Shown here piece by piece: positions 36,526 to 45,126 of a stretch of 64,000 nt of DNA (positions within the stretch are counted from its first letter, which is position 1; the number at the start of each line of letters is the position of its first letter). A program made the position numbers and the translations under genes. Below the pieces are notes generated by a model. It had not been told where the DNA came from. It did no database searches and was given only the letters and a program-made list of their open reading frames with translations. Source of the stretch: Litchfieldia stipae (lineage in GTDB: Bacteria > Bacillota > Bacilli > Bacillales > Bacillaceae_L); assembly GCF_014837155.1 (NCBI RefSeq), contig NZ_JACYHA010000011.1, positions 62,001-126,000 on the forward strand. The letters run 5' to 3'.

Positions 36526-37539
36526 ATGATAATAGAGAGAAAGTTAAATCATCAGTTTTATCCAGTAGTATCACATGTGAAAAATACTGCTAAGATTCTT
36601 GATTGTTCTGGTGCTGGTGTGATAGTTATTTATAAGAATAAAATTGTGTCAGAAGAATATTGGGGAAAACAGTCAAAAGCACCTGAGGCAAGACCAATTC
36701 AAAAAGACTCACAATTCCATGTGGCTTCTGTTCGTAAAAGTTATATTGGCTTTGCTGTTGCTTATGCTGTACATCATAGTTACATAGAGTCGATTGATGA
36801 TGGGGTTACTAAATATCTATCAGACCCTTACACTGAACTTTTAGACAATACTACAATTAGGCACCTACTTACACATACGCATGGTTTAAACACCAAAGAA
36901 GGTAGAATGATCCGAGAGTTTCCTCCGGGACAAAGTTGGGCATATCGTGATATAGGGATTGAGCTTTTAGTACAAATTGTAAAACTAAGCACAGGAAAAA
37001 CAATAGCTCAAATTCTAAGAGAACAGGTTTTTAAACAATTGGATTTTAAGGAAACTGGATGGTATGACGAAGACAATGAGAAACTAGTGAAGGTTATTAG
37101 AGAACCAAATAATAAATTTTGGTCAACTAGTAAGGGGACAGACGGGGATAAAAAGAATATGTATGTATCTACAAGAGAACTTGCATATTGGGGTTATATC
37201 CATTTGAAGGGCGGTTTCATAAATGGTAGACAAGTAGTTTCCAAAGACATTATTAAACTGGCGACATCACTTCAGACACCCAACTTATTGAATAAGGATC
37301 TACCTCAAAATGGATTTTTGTGGTTTGTAAAGGATTTGCCTGCATTGAACACTGAAATTGGTGAAAGTGTTCCTAAAAATTCCTTTCAAATCTTAGGATA
37401 TACGAGTGTGGCAGTATTAGTTATCCCTATGCATGATATAGTCGTAGTCCGTATGTTTAATAGCTATGGTTCTACTCCAGGCTATGATTATTTATCCGAT
37501 ATCAGGGAGTTTGGGAATACAGTTATGAAGTGTATGTAG
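36526..37539 (+). CDS. Beta-lactamase-family serine hydrolase
   Basis: A 337-residue protein of the class C beta-lactamase/penicillin-binding fold. HVASVRKSYIGFAVAYAV carries the SxxK motif at residues 68-71, GQSWAYRDIGIELL gives the tyrosine motif near 140, and KNSFQILGYTSVAVLV replaces the KTG box. There is no signal peptide, so it is probably a cytosolic esterase or peptidase. AAGGAG precedes the ATG. The substrate is unknown. Confidence 0.85.
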   Translation: MIIERKLNHQFYPVVSHVKNTAKILDCSGAGVIVIYKNKIVSEEYWGKQSKAPEARPIQKDSQFHVASVRKSYIGFAVAYAVHHSYIESIDDGVTKYLSDPYTELLDNTTIRHLLTHTHGLNTKEGRMIREFPPGQSWAYRDIGIELLVQIVKLSTGKTIAQILREQVFKQLDFKETGWYDEDNEKLVKVIREPNNKFWSTSKGTDGDKKNMYVSTRELAYWGYIHLKGGFINGRQVVSKDIIKLATSLQTPNLLNKDLPQNGFLWFVKDLPALNTEIGESVPKNSFQILGYTSVAVLVIPMHDIVVVRMFNSYGSTPGYDYLSDIREFGNTVMKCM

Positions 37540-37804
37540 TGGATATTAAATGGGCTGCTTAAAGACATGATTAAATGGTGCCCAGAGGAAAAGTTTCTAT
37601 TTTGTAGTAAGTCAGTAACTCGATTAATGTTCATACTTAGAGATTGGTCGCTTAGCATAATATGTTCCCTTCTTTTTTGAATGAATATTATTAGGTTTAT
37701 CAAGAAGTAGTTAACATAAACAAGCAAAGTATAGGTTGCCCTTTGTGTATTATGGATTAGAATTTATTATATATTTAAATATTTTGAAATTTAGGAGTGA
37801 GAAG

Positions 37805-37990
37805 TTGGCCAATTTTAATCTTGGAGATGCCTTGTATCAACTAATCGTTTGGGGATTTCTTATATTGTTGATTGTCCTAATCGTGACTTCTGTTCGTTTG
37901 AACAAGGGTCGAAGAAATCAACTTGATAGAATTGAGAAGAAATTAGATGATGTGAACGAACAATTAAAAAAGGTGTCATCTAACGGCTGA
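37805..37990 (+). CDS. DUF4083 family small membrane protein
   Basis: A 61-residue protein starting at TTG 37805 after TAGGAGTGAG. It reads MANFNLGDALYQLIVWGFLI and on through one membrane segment, then RLNKGRRNQLDRIEKKLDDV, a basic coiled-coil tail. This matches DUF4083 as I recall it. Function unknown. A weak GGCT/AGCC hairpin with T-run lies just after the stop. Confidence 0.75.
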   Translation: MANFNLGDALYQLIVWGFLILLIVLIVTSVRLNKGRRNQLDRIEKKLDDVNEQLKKVSSNG

Positions 37991-38059
37991 AGATAGAAGC
38001 CTTTTTTCTATTAATATTTGAATGTAGTAGAAATTTTATAGAAGTTAAAGGGTGAAAAC

Positions 38060-38911
38060 ATGAGTTTACTAGTTAACGTAGTTCCAATGAATGAACTTGA
38101 TTTGAAAGGTATTTTGAAAGAGATTAAAAATAGTGATAGGCATTGGAATGGAGAGAATAAATATATACTGGTTCAATCAATGCTTCATCATATTGGGGCT
38201 ACAGATAGTGAACTTAGAGATCAGTTGATTTATGGCACTTTTTTTCAGTTAATTATTGAGCAGAATGAACTTGAACATGAATTGTTAAGCGAGATATTAG
38301 GTATATGTATAAGTGATCTATTATTTCAAGGGATTGGTGAGAGTGGGACAGATCATGTTTTCACAAGAGCATTTACTACATTAATAATAGCCCTTATTAT
38401 ATTTCGAGATTCTGAGGATGACTTTCTAACGAAGGATATGCTAAACAAGGTAAAGGATAAATTAATATTATATATGAATCTTGAAATCGACTTAAGGGGA
38501 TATGTTTCAAAGAAGGGGTGGGCTCATAGTATTGCACATGTAGCTGATGCGTTTGGTCAGCTTGTACATAACCCGAAGATTGAGCAAGTGTCTTATTTGG
38601 AAATTCTACAGGCAATTTGGTCAAAGATATTCATTTCTGAAAGTGTTTATATTCATGACGAGGATGAGCGACTAATTATGCCGCTATTAACCATGTTAGA
38701 GAATGGACTAGAGCTTGACCACATTGAGAGTTTAGTAAAAGAGATACCAAAAGAGTTAGAACGGCAGAAAGAACAGCTTGCTGAAGAAAATTATTGGTTT
38801 CTCCTATTTAATTGTAAAGTATTTTTAAAGAGCTTTCATTTTCAAATAAAGAGTAGTTCTAATTACGTATCTCTTAAAACGAGTATTGAGAATTGTCTTA
38901 AAGAAATGTAG
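38060..38911 (+). CDS. DUF2785 family protein
   Basis: A 283-residue helical protein with VSKKGWAHSIAHVADAFGQL near residue 160, the conserved RGWxHxxAHxAD-like signature of DUF2785. The family occurs in Bacillus and its role is unknown. AAAGGGTGAAAAC precedes the ATG. The NUDIX gene follows 42 bases later with its own ribosome site. Confidence 0.8.
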   Translation: MSLLVNVVPMNELDLKGILKEIKNSDRHWNGENKYILVQSMLHHIGATDSELRDQLIYGTFFQLIIEQNELEHELLSEILGICISDLLFQGIGESGTDHVFTRAFTTLIIALIIFRDSEDDFLTKDMLNKVKDKLILYMNLEIDLRGYVSKKGWAHSIAHVADAFGQLVHNPKIEQVSYLEILQAIWSKIFISESVYIHDEDERLIMPLLTMLENGLELDHIESLVKEIPKELERQKEQLAEENYWFLLFNCKVFLKSFHFQIKSSSNYVSLKTSIENCLKEM

Positions 38912-38953
38912 AAAGTTTTTCTTAGATTTCATGAAATACTAGGGGGGCATTTT

Positions 38954-39367
38954 ATGGAAGAAGTAAAGGTAGTCTATGCACTAATTAAGAATAAAAACAA
39001 TCAGATTTTAATGGTTGATAATCATGAGGGGCATTGGTCATTGCCGGGTGGTAGAGTTAAAGCAGGGGAGTTTTTATTGGAAGCAGTGATTCGAGAAGTA
39101 TATGAGGAGACTGGTCTAATTATTGCACCTGGCAAAATACTTGCCATTAACGAAGGCAAATTTAAGAAAAGAAATCACCATGCCATTTTCTTTACTTTTG
39201 AAGGGTTAATTGCAGGTGGGATTGTGGAAATCAAGAGGTCAGAAGAAATAGTTAACATTGAATGGGTTGAAATTAAAGAAGTTGAAGAGAGGGCTCCCTA
39301 CTATTCAGGAGGTATAAAAGAACTTCTACAAGGTAAGGCACAATATTTCAATCAAGGCACTAATTGA
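38954..39367 (+). CDS. NUDIX hydrolase
   Basis: A 137-residue hydrolase of nucleoside-diphosphate-linked compounds. The NUDIX box (GGRVKAGEFLLEAVIREVYE followed by ETG) stands at about residues 33-54 and binds Mg. The length is normal for a single-domain member. A G-rich ribosome site (AGGGGGG) precedes the ATG. The substrate cannot be told from the sequence; it may remove oxidised or damaged nucleotides. Confidence 0.9.
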   Translation: MEEVKVVYALIKNKNNQILMVDNHEGHWSLPGGRVKAGEFLLEAVIREVYEETGLIIAPGKILAINEGKFKKRNHHAIFFTFEGLIAGGIVEIKRSEEIVNIEWVEIKEVEERAPYYSGGIKELLQGKAQYFNQGTN

Positions 39368-39565
39368 GGTCTATAGGTAATTCCAAGTAATTGATAGTTA
39401 CATAAACTCCTAAAATTTTACTTAATATTTATTATAATATTTTGAATATATAGTACAATATTAATAGAATAAGATTTAGGGATTAGAACCTGATACATCT
39501 ATCATTCCTACATCTTTAAAATTATTAATCGGGAAAGCCAGAGAAATTATTATGGAGGTGTCTAA

Positions 39566-40396
39566 ATGCTTAAGCTAAGTATTAAAGATCAATTCGGAAA
39601 TGTGAAGATGGGAATCAATGATTATGAAGAGGAAAATCATTTGTTAGAGAGCGTTGGCGAAAGGATGTGTTATATCGCTTCTCAAGATTTTGTGTATGAG
39701 GAGGAGGATGTAATCGAGGTATTTGTAGAGCAGAAGAATCGATTTCTGATGGTCAAGCTTGATGAAAGTATTGATAGCACAATTGTCTTTATCCCTGACC
39801 ATAGTTGGAAATACAAGATAAGCAAGGAGAATACATCATTTGAGGCTATGCCGGATCATCGCTTTACGAACAAAAGACATTATTTAGCTGTTAGATATGC
39901 TACGAATGAAGAGATTACTAGATATCAGAATTGGGCATTAAATCCTCATGATCAAAAGGACTTTTCAGGTGCGTATCCTCATGCGAGTGCAAATGTTGAA
40001 ACTAGAAATGATGCAACCTTCTTTGCTTGCAACGCGATTAACGGGATATATGCAAATAATAGTCATGGGTCATATCCTTACCAGTCTTGGGGAATTAACA
40101 GGCAGTCAGATGCGACATTGACCATTGATTTTGGAAGACCAATTGAGGTTGATAAGGTTAGTATAACAATAAGAGCAGATTTTCCACATGACAGTTATTG
40201 GACAGAGGTTACTGTTGTTTTCTCAGATGAGTCGAGTGAAACATTCAGTTTGCAAAAAACAAAAGAACCTCAATTTTTTAGTTTTGAAAAGAGAACGGTT
40301 ACAAATGTGCGATTAACAAATTTGATCAAAGCAAAAGATGAATCCCCTTTTCCCGCTTTGACCGAATTTGAGGTATATGGGGTTAATCAACTATAA
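39566..40396 (+). CDS. Protein with C-terminal F5/8C-like carbohydrate-binding domain
   Basis: A 276-residue protein without signal peptide. The N-terminal half (to about 110) is a beta-rich region I do not recognise. The C-terminal half (RNDATFFACNAINGIYANNS followed by SWGINRQSDATLTIDFGRPI EVDKVSITIR) has the layout of galactose-binding discoidin-like domains. GGAGGTG precedes the ATG. No catalytic motif is visible, so an intracellular ligand-binding role is possible. A terminator lies some 300 bases downstream; the interval holds no supported gene. Confidence 0.6.
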   Translation: MLKLSIKDQFGNVKMGINDYEEENHLLESVGERMCYIASQDFVYEEEDVIEVFVEQKNRFLMVKLDESIDSTIVFIPDHSWKYKISKENTSFEAMPDHRFTNKRHYLAVRYATNEEITRYQNWALNPHDQKDFSGAYPHASANVETRNDATFFACNAINGIYANNSHGSYPYQSWGINRQSDATLTIDFGRPIEVDKVSITIRADFPHDSYWTEVTVVFSDESSETFSLQKTKEPQFFSFEKRTVTNVRLTNLIKAKDESPFPALTEFEVYGVNQL

Positions 40397-40705
40397 TTAT
40401 CATCGTGAACCGAAAGATGTAGCTACCTAAATAATGAATTTCAATGACAATGCAACGAATACGTAACAACACATTTACAGTAGGTTATCCATTTTAGAAA
40501 GACCTTTAACCACTACCCATGGGGATGGAAAAGTTATATCTATTCAAACTTCAATCCGAAGTATCCTCAGATGGTTATAACTATTCTGCGAACTTACTAC
40601 AATTGTTATTTCGCTTATAAATCACACGGAACAATGTGATACGTCTGCACAACGATTTTAAATTATTGGTAAAATGATTGGATTAATAGATATAATTTAT
40701 CTAGG

Positions 40706-40740
40706 GTAGTTCACTTAATATCAAGTGAACTACTTTTTTA
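40706..40740 (+). terminator. Terminator before the GNAT gene
   Basis: Arms GTAGTTCACTT and AAGTGAACTAC with a short loop, followed by six T. Confidence 0.9.
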
Positions 40741-40780
40741 AAGGGAAATAGATAATAATTAACTCAGAGGAGATGTTACA

Positions 40781-41347
40781 TTGTTATTGAAAAAACAAGA
40801 ATTTGATATTGTTTTAGAAACAGAAAGATTAGTAATAAGACCCTTGAAAAAACAAGATTATAAAAATTGGCTTAATGAATTTGAAAATCGTCATTTATCT
40901 CAACATAGACACGATAAAGGAAAAATTGATATGAATGAATGCACGTTTGAATGGTTTGCCAATTTGGTTGATAAACATCAGGAGTTAGCTTTGACAGATG
41001 TTGCTCACGTTTTTGGAGTGTTTAGAAAAGAAGATGGTACTCACTTGGGGATGGTAGATTTCTCAACTTTAGCCAGGGACGAATTCCAATGGGGAAGAAT
41101 TGGATACACAATTCATAATCATTATTGGAGAAAAGGTTACGGAAAAGAAGCAGTAAAAGGAGCTCTTAACATTGCTTTTGAACGGTTAGAATTCCATCGG
41201 ATTGAAGCTCACATCAATTTAGATAATACAGCTTCTATAAATTTAGCTGAAAGTGTTGGGATGGAATTCGAATGTATTCGTAAAGGGTTTATATATGAAA
41301 ATGAAGAGTGGACTGACCATATGGTCTATTACATAAATTTTAAATAA
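40781..41347 (+). CDS. GNAT acetyltransferase, RimJ/RimL type
   Basis: A 188-residue acetyltransferase. LETERLVIRPLKKQDYKNWL opens the RimJ/RimL fold, WGRIGYTIHNHYWRKGYGKE carries the acetyl-CoA loop (R-x-x-G-x-G/A-like, RKGYGKE), and HRIEAHINLDNTASINLAES is the usual motif B. TTG 40781 is used because AGAGGAG lies eight bases before it. Likely substrate is a protein N-terminus or a small amine. Confidence 0.85.
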   Translation: MLLKKQEFDIVLETERLVIRPLKKQDYKNWLNEFENRHLSQHRHDKGKIDMNECTFEWFANLVDKHQELALTDVAHVFGVFRKEDGTHLGMVDFSTLARDEFQWGRIGYTIHNHYWRKGYGKEAVKGALNIAFERLEFHRIEAHINLDNTASINLAESVGMEFECIRKGFIYENEEWTDHMVYYINFK

Positions 41348-41489
41348 TGTTACACTAAAGAAGGCTTTGAGCGTTTTTACTTGGTGTATATATGATAATT
41401 TACTGTTGAAATGTGTGTTAATTAGGTTGTTAGGTGCATACCAAAGGCCATTGATAACGATGGCCCACTCTTTTGTTAAATAATAAGTA

Positions 41490-41936
41490 TTAGTTTCGAT
41501 AACAAGTTTCATAATCGTCATTCATTACCCAACTATCACAAGCTCGTGCTCTTTCATCATAAATTTCATTTTCAATCTCTAATTCTATACTTCTATTAGA
41601 ACCAGGATAATCAGGACCTTCATCATTTCTTATATAAATGGTATTGTCATCCTTTCATTCCATAGCAAAGTTACTTTTTCCATCACTATAATAAATAGTT
41701 CTAACTTTTTTATTCTCGTATCTGTGATGTTCACCCATATATGAGCACCCCCTGCAGCCCCACCCCAATGTTTAAAATAAGAGTCAGCAGTATATTTTCC
41801 ACTGGGCGACTCAACAGGAACCCTGAAGTAAGTACTATGACCAATGTTATCAATTGAAAATAAATATTTTTTATATCCTATTATCAAACTAGACTGCAAT
41901 CAAAATTAGTATTAGTATTTTATATCTCTTCTTCAA
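41490..41936 (-). pseudogene. Broken gene for a small membrane-anchored DUF5412-like protein
   Basis: Reading across frames gives KKRYKILILILIAV (membrane segment), SPSGKYTADSYFKHWGGAAG, then in another frame YYSDGKSNFAME, a TGA where a tryptophan is expected, and YPGSNRSIELEIENEIYDER ending CDSWVMNDDYETCYRN. There are at least two frameshifts (near 41893 and 41708) and one nonsense codon. The pattern is one I recall from small Bacillus exported proteins, probably DUF5412; the family name is uncertain. It is clearly not functional as a single protein. Confidence 0.65.
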
Positions 41937-42138
41937 ATTAACCCATCCTCACTTAAATTAGTTATGTATATTCAAACTCATCTCTTAATACTTCTTCATT
42001 CACTACAATAACTTCTATGGAAATGATCATTTCTCCTTTAAAAATCAGTACCGGAGTACCATATGACTAAATTTCTTTATTTTTGGAAAAATGAATTGTA
42101 CTCTTATTATTATAAGTAATCAATTTAGGGGAGGTCCT

Positions 42139-42651
42139 ATGAGAAAGATAACACTTTCAAATGGAAAAGTGGTAGAAGTAGAATGTTTAAGTTGTGCTTT
42201 GACAAGTGGATTGATTGAACCGGACGGTGGAGTTGTCATAGAAACAGAGTATTTTCATGCACATCAAGATGTGGCGTATCCAATCAAAGGCTTAATCATT
42301 TTAGCCTCTAAACGTCATATTAAGTGTTTTGATGAATTAACTGATGAGGAGAGGCTTGATTACATCAATGTCTTATCTAAGATTAGAGCTGCTCAAAGGA
42401 ATGTCTTAGGGATTGAACATGTGTATTATTTTTACAATGAAGATACAACACATCATTTTCATACGTGGATGGTACCACGCTATGAGTGGATGTACGAGTT
42501 TGGGAGGTCAGTAGAATCGGTTAGACCTGTCTTACTACATGCAAGACATGAACTAAATCATGACGAAAATATACAAGAAGTCATGAAAGCGATTAGGGTA
42601 TTAGCTGAAGAATTGAATAGTGGAGGGAAAATCATTGATCAAACACACTAA
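42139..42651 (+). CDS. HIT family protein
   Basis: About 170 residues. CLSCALTSGLIEPDGGVVIE, AYPIKGLIILASKRHIKCFD and the catalytic-like stretch THHFHTWMVPRYEWM match the HIT superfamily of nucleotide hydrolases (H-x-H-x pattern). AGGGGAGGT precedes ATG 42139. The CxxC at the start may bind zinc. It overlaps the start of the following small membrane protein, which suggests coupling. Confidence 0.8.
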   Translation: MRKITLSNGKVVEVECLSCALTSGLIEPDGGVVIETEYFHAHQDVAYPIKGLIILASKRHIKCFDELTDEERLDYINVLSKIRAAQRNVLGIEHVYYFYNEDTTHHFHTWMVPRYEWMYEFGRSVESVRPVLLHARHELNHDENIQEVMKAIRVLAEELNSGGKIIDQTH

Positions 42652-42826
42652 AGTAGGAAGAATGATTAATTTATTGGGAATTGGGGCGTTTGCATTAGGT
42701 ATGGCATTAAGAATAACGAGAGATACACAGGATTATTCTTCGTTCTCATTACCTTTGATTATTATCGGTCTTGTGCTTATCATTGCAACGAATTTTTTCA
42801 AAAGAAAAAAAGATGATGATTCTTAG
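42635..42826 (+). CDS. Small membrane protein
   Basis: About 63 residues starting at TTG 42635 after GGAGGG. Two hydrophobic segments (INLLGIGAFALGMAL and LPLIIIGLVLIIATNFF) are followed by a basic-acidic end (KRKKDDDS). It overlaps the HIT gene by 17 bases. No family recognised. Confidence 0.6.
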   Translation: MIKHTKVGRMINLLGIGAFALGMALRITRDTQDYSSFSLPLIIIGLVLIIATNFFKRKKDDDS

Positions 42827-42827
42827 A

Positions 42828-42859
42828 AGAGCAGCAATTACTCTGTTGTTCTTTTTTTG
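42828..42859 (+). terminator. Terminator after the small membrane protein
   Basis: AGAGCAGCA pairs with TGTTGTTCT (two G-U pairs) and is followed by seven T. Confidence 0.75.
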
Positions 42860-42867
42860 CTATAGGC

Positions 42868-43022
42868 TGTTTTCTCAAAGTTTGTTGTTTTTTTGACAAT
42901 AATTTATTGAAAATGAGATTTCTAGCAGCCTGAATACACGGAGACTCCCGTGGGATGAGTTGGTCCCCACAGGACGCGGAGTGTATTCAGGCTGCGGCAT
43001 TAAAAGCAACAATATATACGAT
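42868..43022. repeat. Dispersed hairpin repeat, short copy
   Basis: Arms GCAGCCTGAATACAC (42925-42939) and GTGTATTCAGGCTGC (42981-42995) flank ACTCCCGTGGG and a GGACGCGG end. Weakly conserved flanks include CTGTTTTCTCAAAGTTTGTT and TTAAAAGCAACAATATATAC. A longer copy lies at 51.3 kb. This looks like the MITE- or bcr-like repeat common in Bacillaceae. Confidence 0.8.
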
Positions 43023-43105
43023 GCCTTGCTATAAATCAGAACAAGTAGAATTAATTATGCTATAGTTATAAATATTAAAAAAACGAATGAGGTGAAGAGA
43101 GAATA

Positions 43106-43693
43106 ATGATCAATGATTTTTATAGGCAAAATATTATATTAGAAAATGAGATTGTTAAGTTAGTCCCTTTTGAAGAGGTATACAAGGAGCAATTGAAAGA
43201 TATCATTTATGATGAGGAAATTTATTACACAATCGAGTGTAAGAATGAACAAGAGTTGGACAAGTATGTGAGCGTGACAACTAATCAAAGAGAGGTAGGA
43301 GGCTCATATCCTTTCATTATCATTGATAAAAGAACCAATGAAGTGGCAGGCTCTACAAGATTTGGAAATATTCAGTTTGCTAATAAAAGGGTAGAAATCG
43401 GTTGGACTTGGTATGGTAAGGCATTTAGAGGATCAGGGTTAAATAAAGCCTGTAAATTTGAGTTGTTAAAATTTGCGTTTGAAAAAATGGAGTTTAGAAG
43501 AGTTCAATTTAGTGCAGATAGTCGAAATACCCGTTCTCAAAAAGCGATTAAAAAGCTTGGTGCCACACAAGAAGGGATCTTTCGATCAAATTACATCGAT
43601 TCATCTGGTGAAAGTCAAGATGACATATACTTCAGTATTATCCATTCCGAGTGGGATACGATTAAGCGTGATGTGTTTAAAGAATTCATATGA
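43106..43693 (+). CDS. GNAT acetyltransferase
   Basis: A 195-residue RimJ/RimL-like acetyltransferase. VEIGWTWYGKAFRGSGLNKA carries the acetyl-CoA loop (RGSGLNK), and RRVQFSADSRNTRSQKAIKK followed by LGATQEG is the following motif. GAGGTGAAGAGAG precedes the ATG. It converges on splB, with a perfect hairpin between them. Confidence 0.85.
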   Translation: MINDFYRQNIILENEIVKLVPFEEVYKEQLKDIIYDEEIYYTIECKNEQELDKYVSVTTNQREVGGSYPFIIIDKRTNEVAGSTRFGNIQFANKRVEIGWTWYGKAFRGSGLNKACKFELLKFAFEKMEFRRVQFSADSRNTRSQKAIKKLGATQEGIFRSNYIDSSGESQDDIYFSIIHSEWDTIKRDVFKEFI

Positions 43694-43701
43694 TTGAAGG
43701 A

Positions 43702-43732
43702 CACGAAAGAGCTATAGTTAGGCTCTTTCGTG
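43702..43732. terminator. Hairpin between convergent genes
   Basis: Perfect arms CACGAAAGAGC and GCTCTTTCGTG with a nine-base loop between the GNAT gene and splB. No strong T-run follows, so termination is plausible but not certain. Confidence 0.55.
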
Positions 43733-43768
43733 TGATCGGATATGATGGTGGACTTGTCCATTATCTAA

Positions 43769-44794
43769 TTAAGTGAAGTATTCTAATTTTGCATCAGGGA
43801 AAAATTTCTCCATATAAGTGTAAAGATGTTTTTTGATGTCTTCTTCTTCATCTTTTTGATAGATATATTTGCCGATTCCATATTTTCCCCACTTATACCT
43901 TCTTTTTTCTTCGTCTAACTCTAGCTTTGTCATCGGATAATTTTTTTCAATGACACGCTTAGCGGGTTTTGTAAAACGATGCTGGATAAATTCAAAGGTC
44001 AAATCTTTTTTCGCATCAGGAGGTAGCTCGGCATTTAAACGCTCAAACATCTTGTAATATCCGTCCTGCCATCCTTCATGCAGATAAATAGGGGCTACAA
44101 TAAAACCAAGCGGATATCCAGCTCGTGCTACTTTGCCAGCAGCTTCAATTCGTTTTTCCAGCGGAGATGTTCCAGGTTCGAAGTTTTTAATGATGTAATC
44201 TGCGTTCACACTGAAACGAAATCTGGTTTTTCCATTATGCCTAGCGTCAAGCAAATGATCAACATGGTGGAACTTCGTCACAAATCTTAAGTGTCCGAGC
44301 TCAGATTTCCCAAAATGTTCTATGGCTCTTTTAAGAGAGTGGGTCAAATGGTCAATCCCGACGATGTCAGATGTACATGATGCTTCAAACCTAGTGATCT
44401 CTGGTGCTCGCTCCTCAATGTATTGATCAGCAGCGTTAAGGATATCATCTACATTCACATAGGTGCGAATATATGGTTTACTCCCCATCGTTGTTTGCAA
44501 ATAGCAATAATGACAATGGCCCATACAACCAGTCGCAAATGGAATGGCGTACTCTGCTGAAGGCTTTGACGTGTCAAATTTAAGTGTTTTTCTAATCCCA
44601 ACGACAAGAGTTGATTTTGCGACCCGGTATTTTTTAAAGTCATTATCACCTGGAAGATTTCGTACTTGATTATGAGAAGTGGTTTGTCGGATTTCGATAT
44701 CCATGTTGCTGAATTTTTCGTAGAGCTCTTTGCCTAAGGGATATTCTAGTGCATCTGGTTCAAAATAGACTAGTTTTGGGATAAAAGGTTTCAT
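43769..44794 (-). CDS. splB: Spore photoproduct lyase SplB
   Basis: A 341-residue radical SAM enzyme that reverses spore photoproduct (5-thyminyl-5,6-dihydrothymine) in UV-damaged spore DNA. FATGCMGHCHYCYLQTTMGS holds the iron-sulfur cysteines C90, C94 and C97, and FEASCTSDIVGIDHL holds C140, which corresponds to the hydrogen-donating cysteine known at 141 in B. subtilis. The length is normal. Its start overlaps the splA stop by four bases. Expected to be made in the forespore under SigG, but I could not identify that promoter. Confidence 0.96.
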   Translation of the reverse strand: MKPFIPKLVYFEPDALEYPLGKELYEKFSNMDIEIRQTTSHNQVRNLPGDNDFKKYRVAKSTLVVGIRKTLKFDTSKPSAEYAIPFATGCMGHCHYCYLQTTMGSKPYIRTYVNVDDILNAADQYIEERAPEITRFEASCTSDIVGIDHLTHSLKRAIEHFGKSELGHLRFVTKFHHVDHLLDARHNGKTRFRFSVNADYIIKNFEPGTSPLEKRIEAAGKVARAGYPLGFIVAPIYLHEGWQDGYYKMFERLNAELPPDAKKDLTFEFIQHRFTKPAKRVIEKNYPMTKLELDEEKRRYKWGKYGIGKYIYQKDEEEDIKKHLYTYMEKFFPDAKLEYFT

Positions 44795-45042
44795 TCGATA
44801 ACCCCTTCTGAGGCATCCCCATAATAATATTCATATGCTTGGTTTGCTTCTTCTTCTGTGGTATAGACGGCCATTTCAGTTGATAGTGGATAATAGGTTT
44901 CGTATAAAAACAAGGCTAATTCGTCTGTTTTCTCTGGGTTATTTACGACTGCTGCTGCTTGAATATTAGCTACATCCTGGGTATGGGGATTTCGGTAAAA
45001 AACATAAACGATATCTCCAGCCTGATAATCCTGATTTTGCAT
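44791..45042 (-). CDS. splA: SplA, regulator of splB
   Basis: An 83-residue protein beginning MQNQDYQAGDIVYVFYRNPH, the SplA pattern. In B. subtilis SplA is a TRAP-like negative regulator of the spl operon. Here it is directly before splB with an ATGA overlap, the same order as in B. subtilis. GAGGGTG lies before its ATG. Confidence 0.93.
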   Translation of the reverse strand: MQNQDYQAGDIVYVFYRNPHTQDVANIQAAAVVNNPEKTDELALFLYETYYPLSTEMAVYTTEEEANQAYEYYYGDASEGVIE

Positions 45043-45126
45043 TTAATCACCCTCACTTATAGATTGCTTTAAAGAGAGTTTGCCTTTTGTTCATGCATGT
45101 TATGATTGCTTGATTCTGGAAATGCC

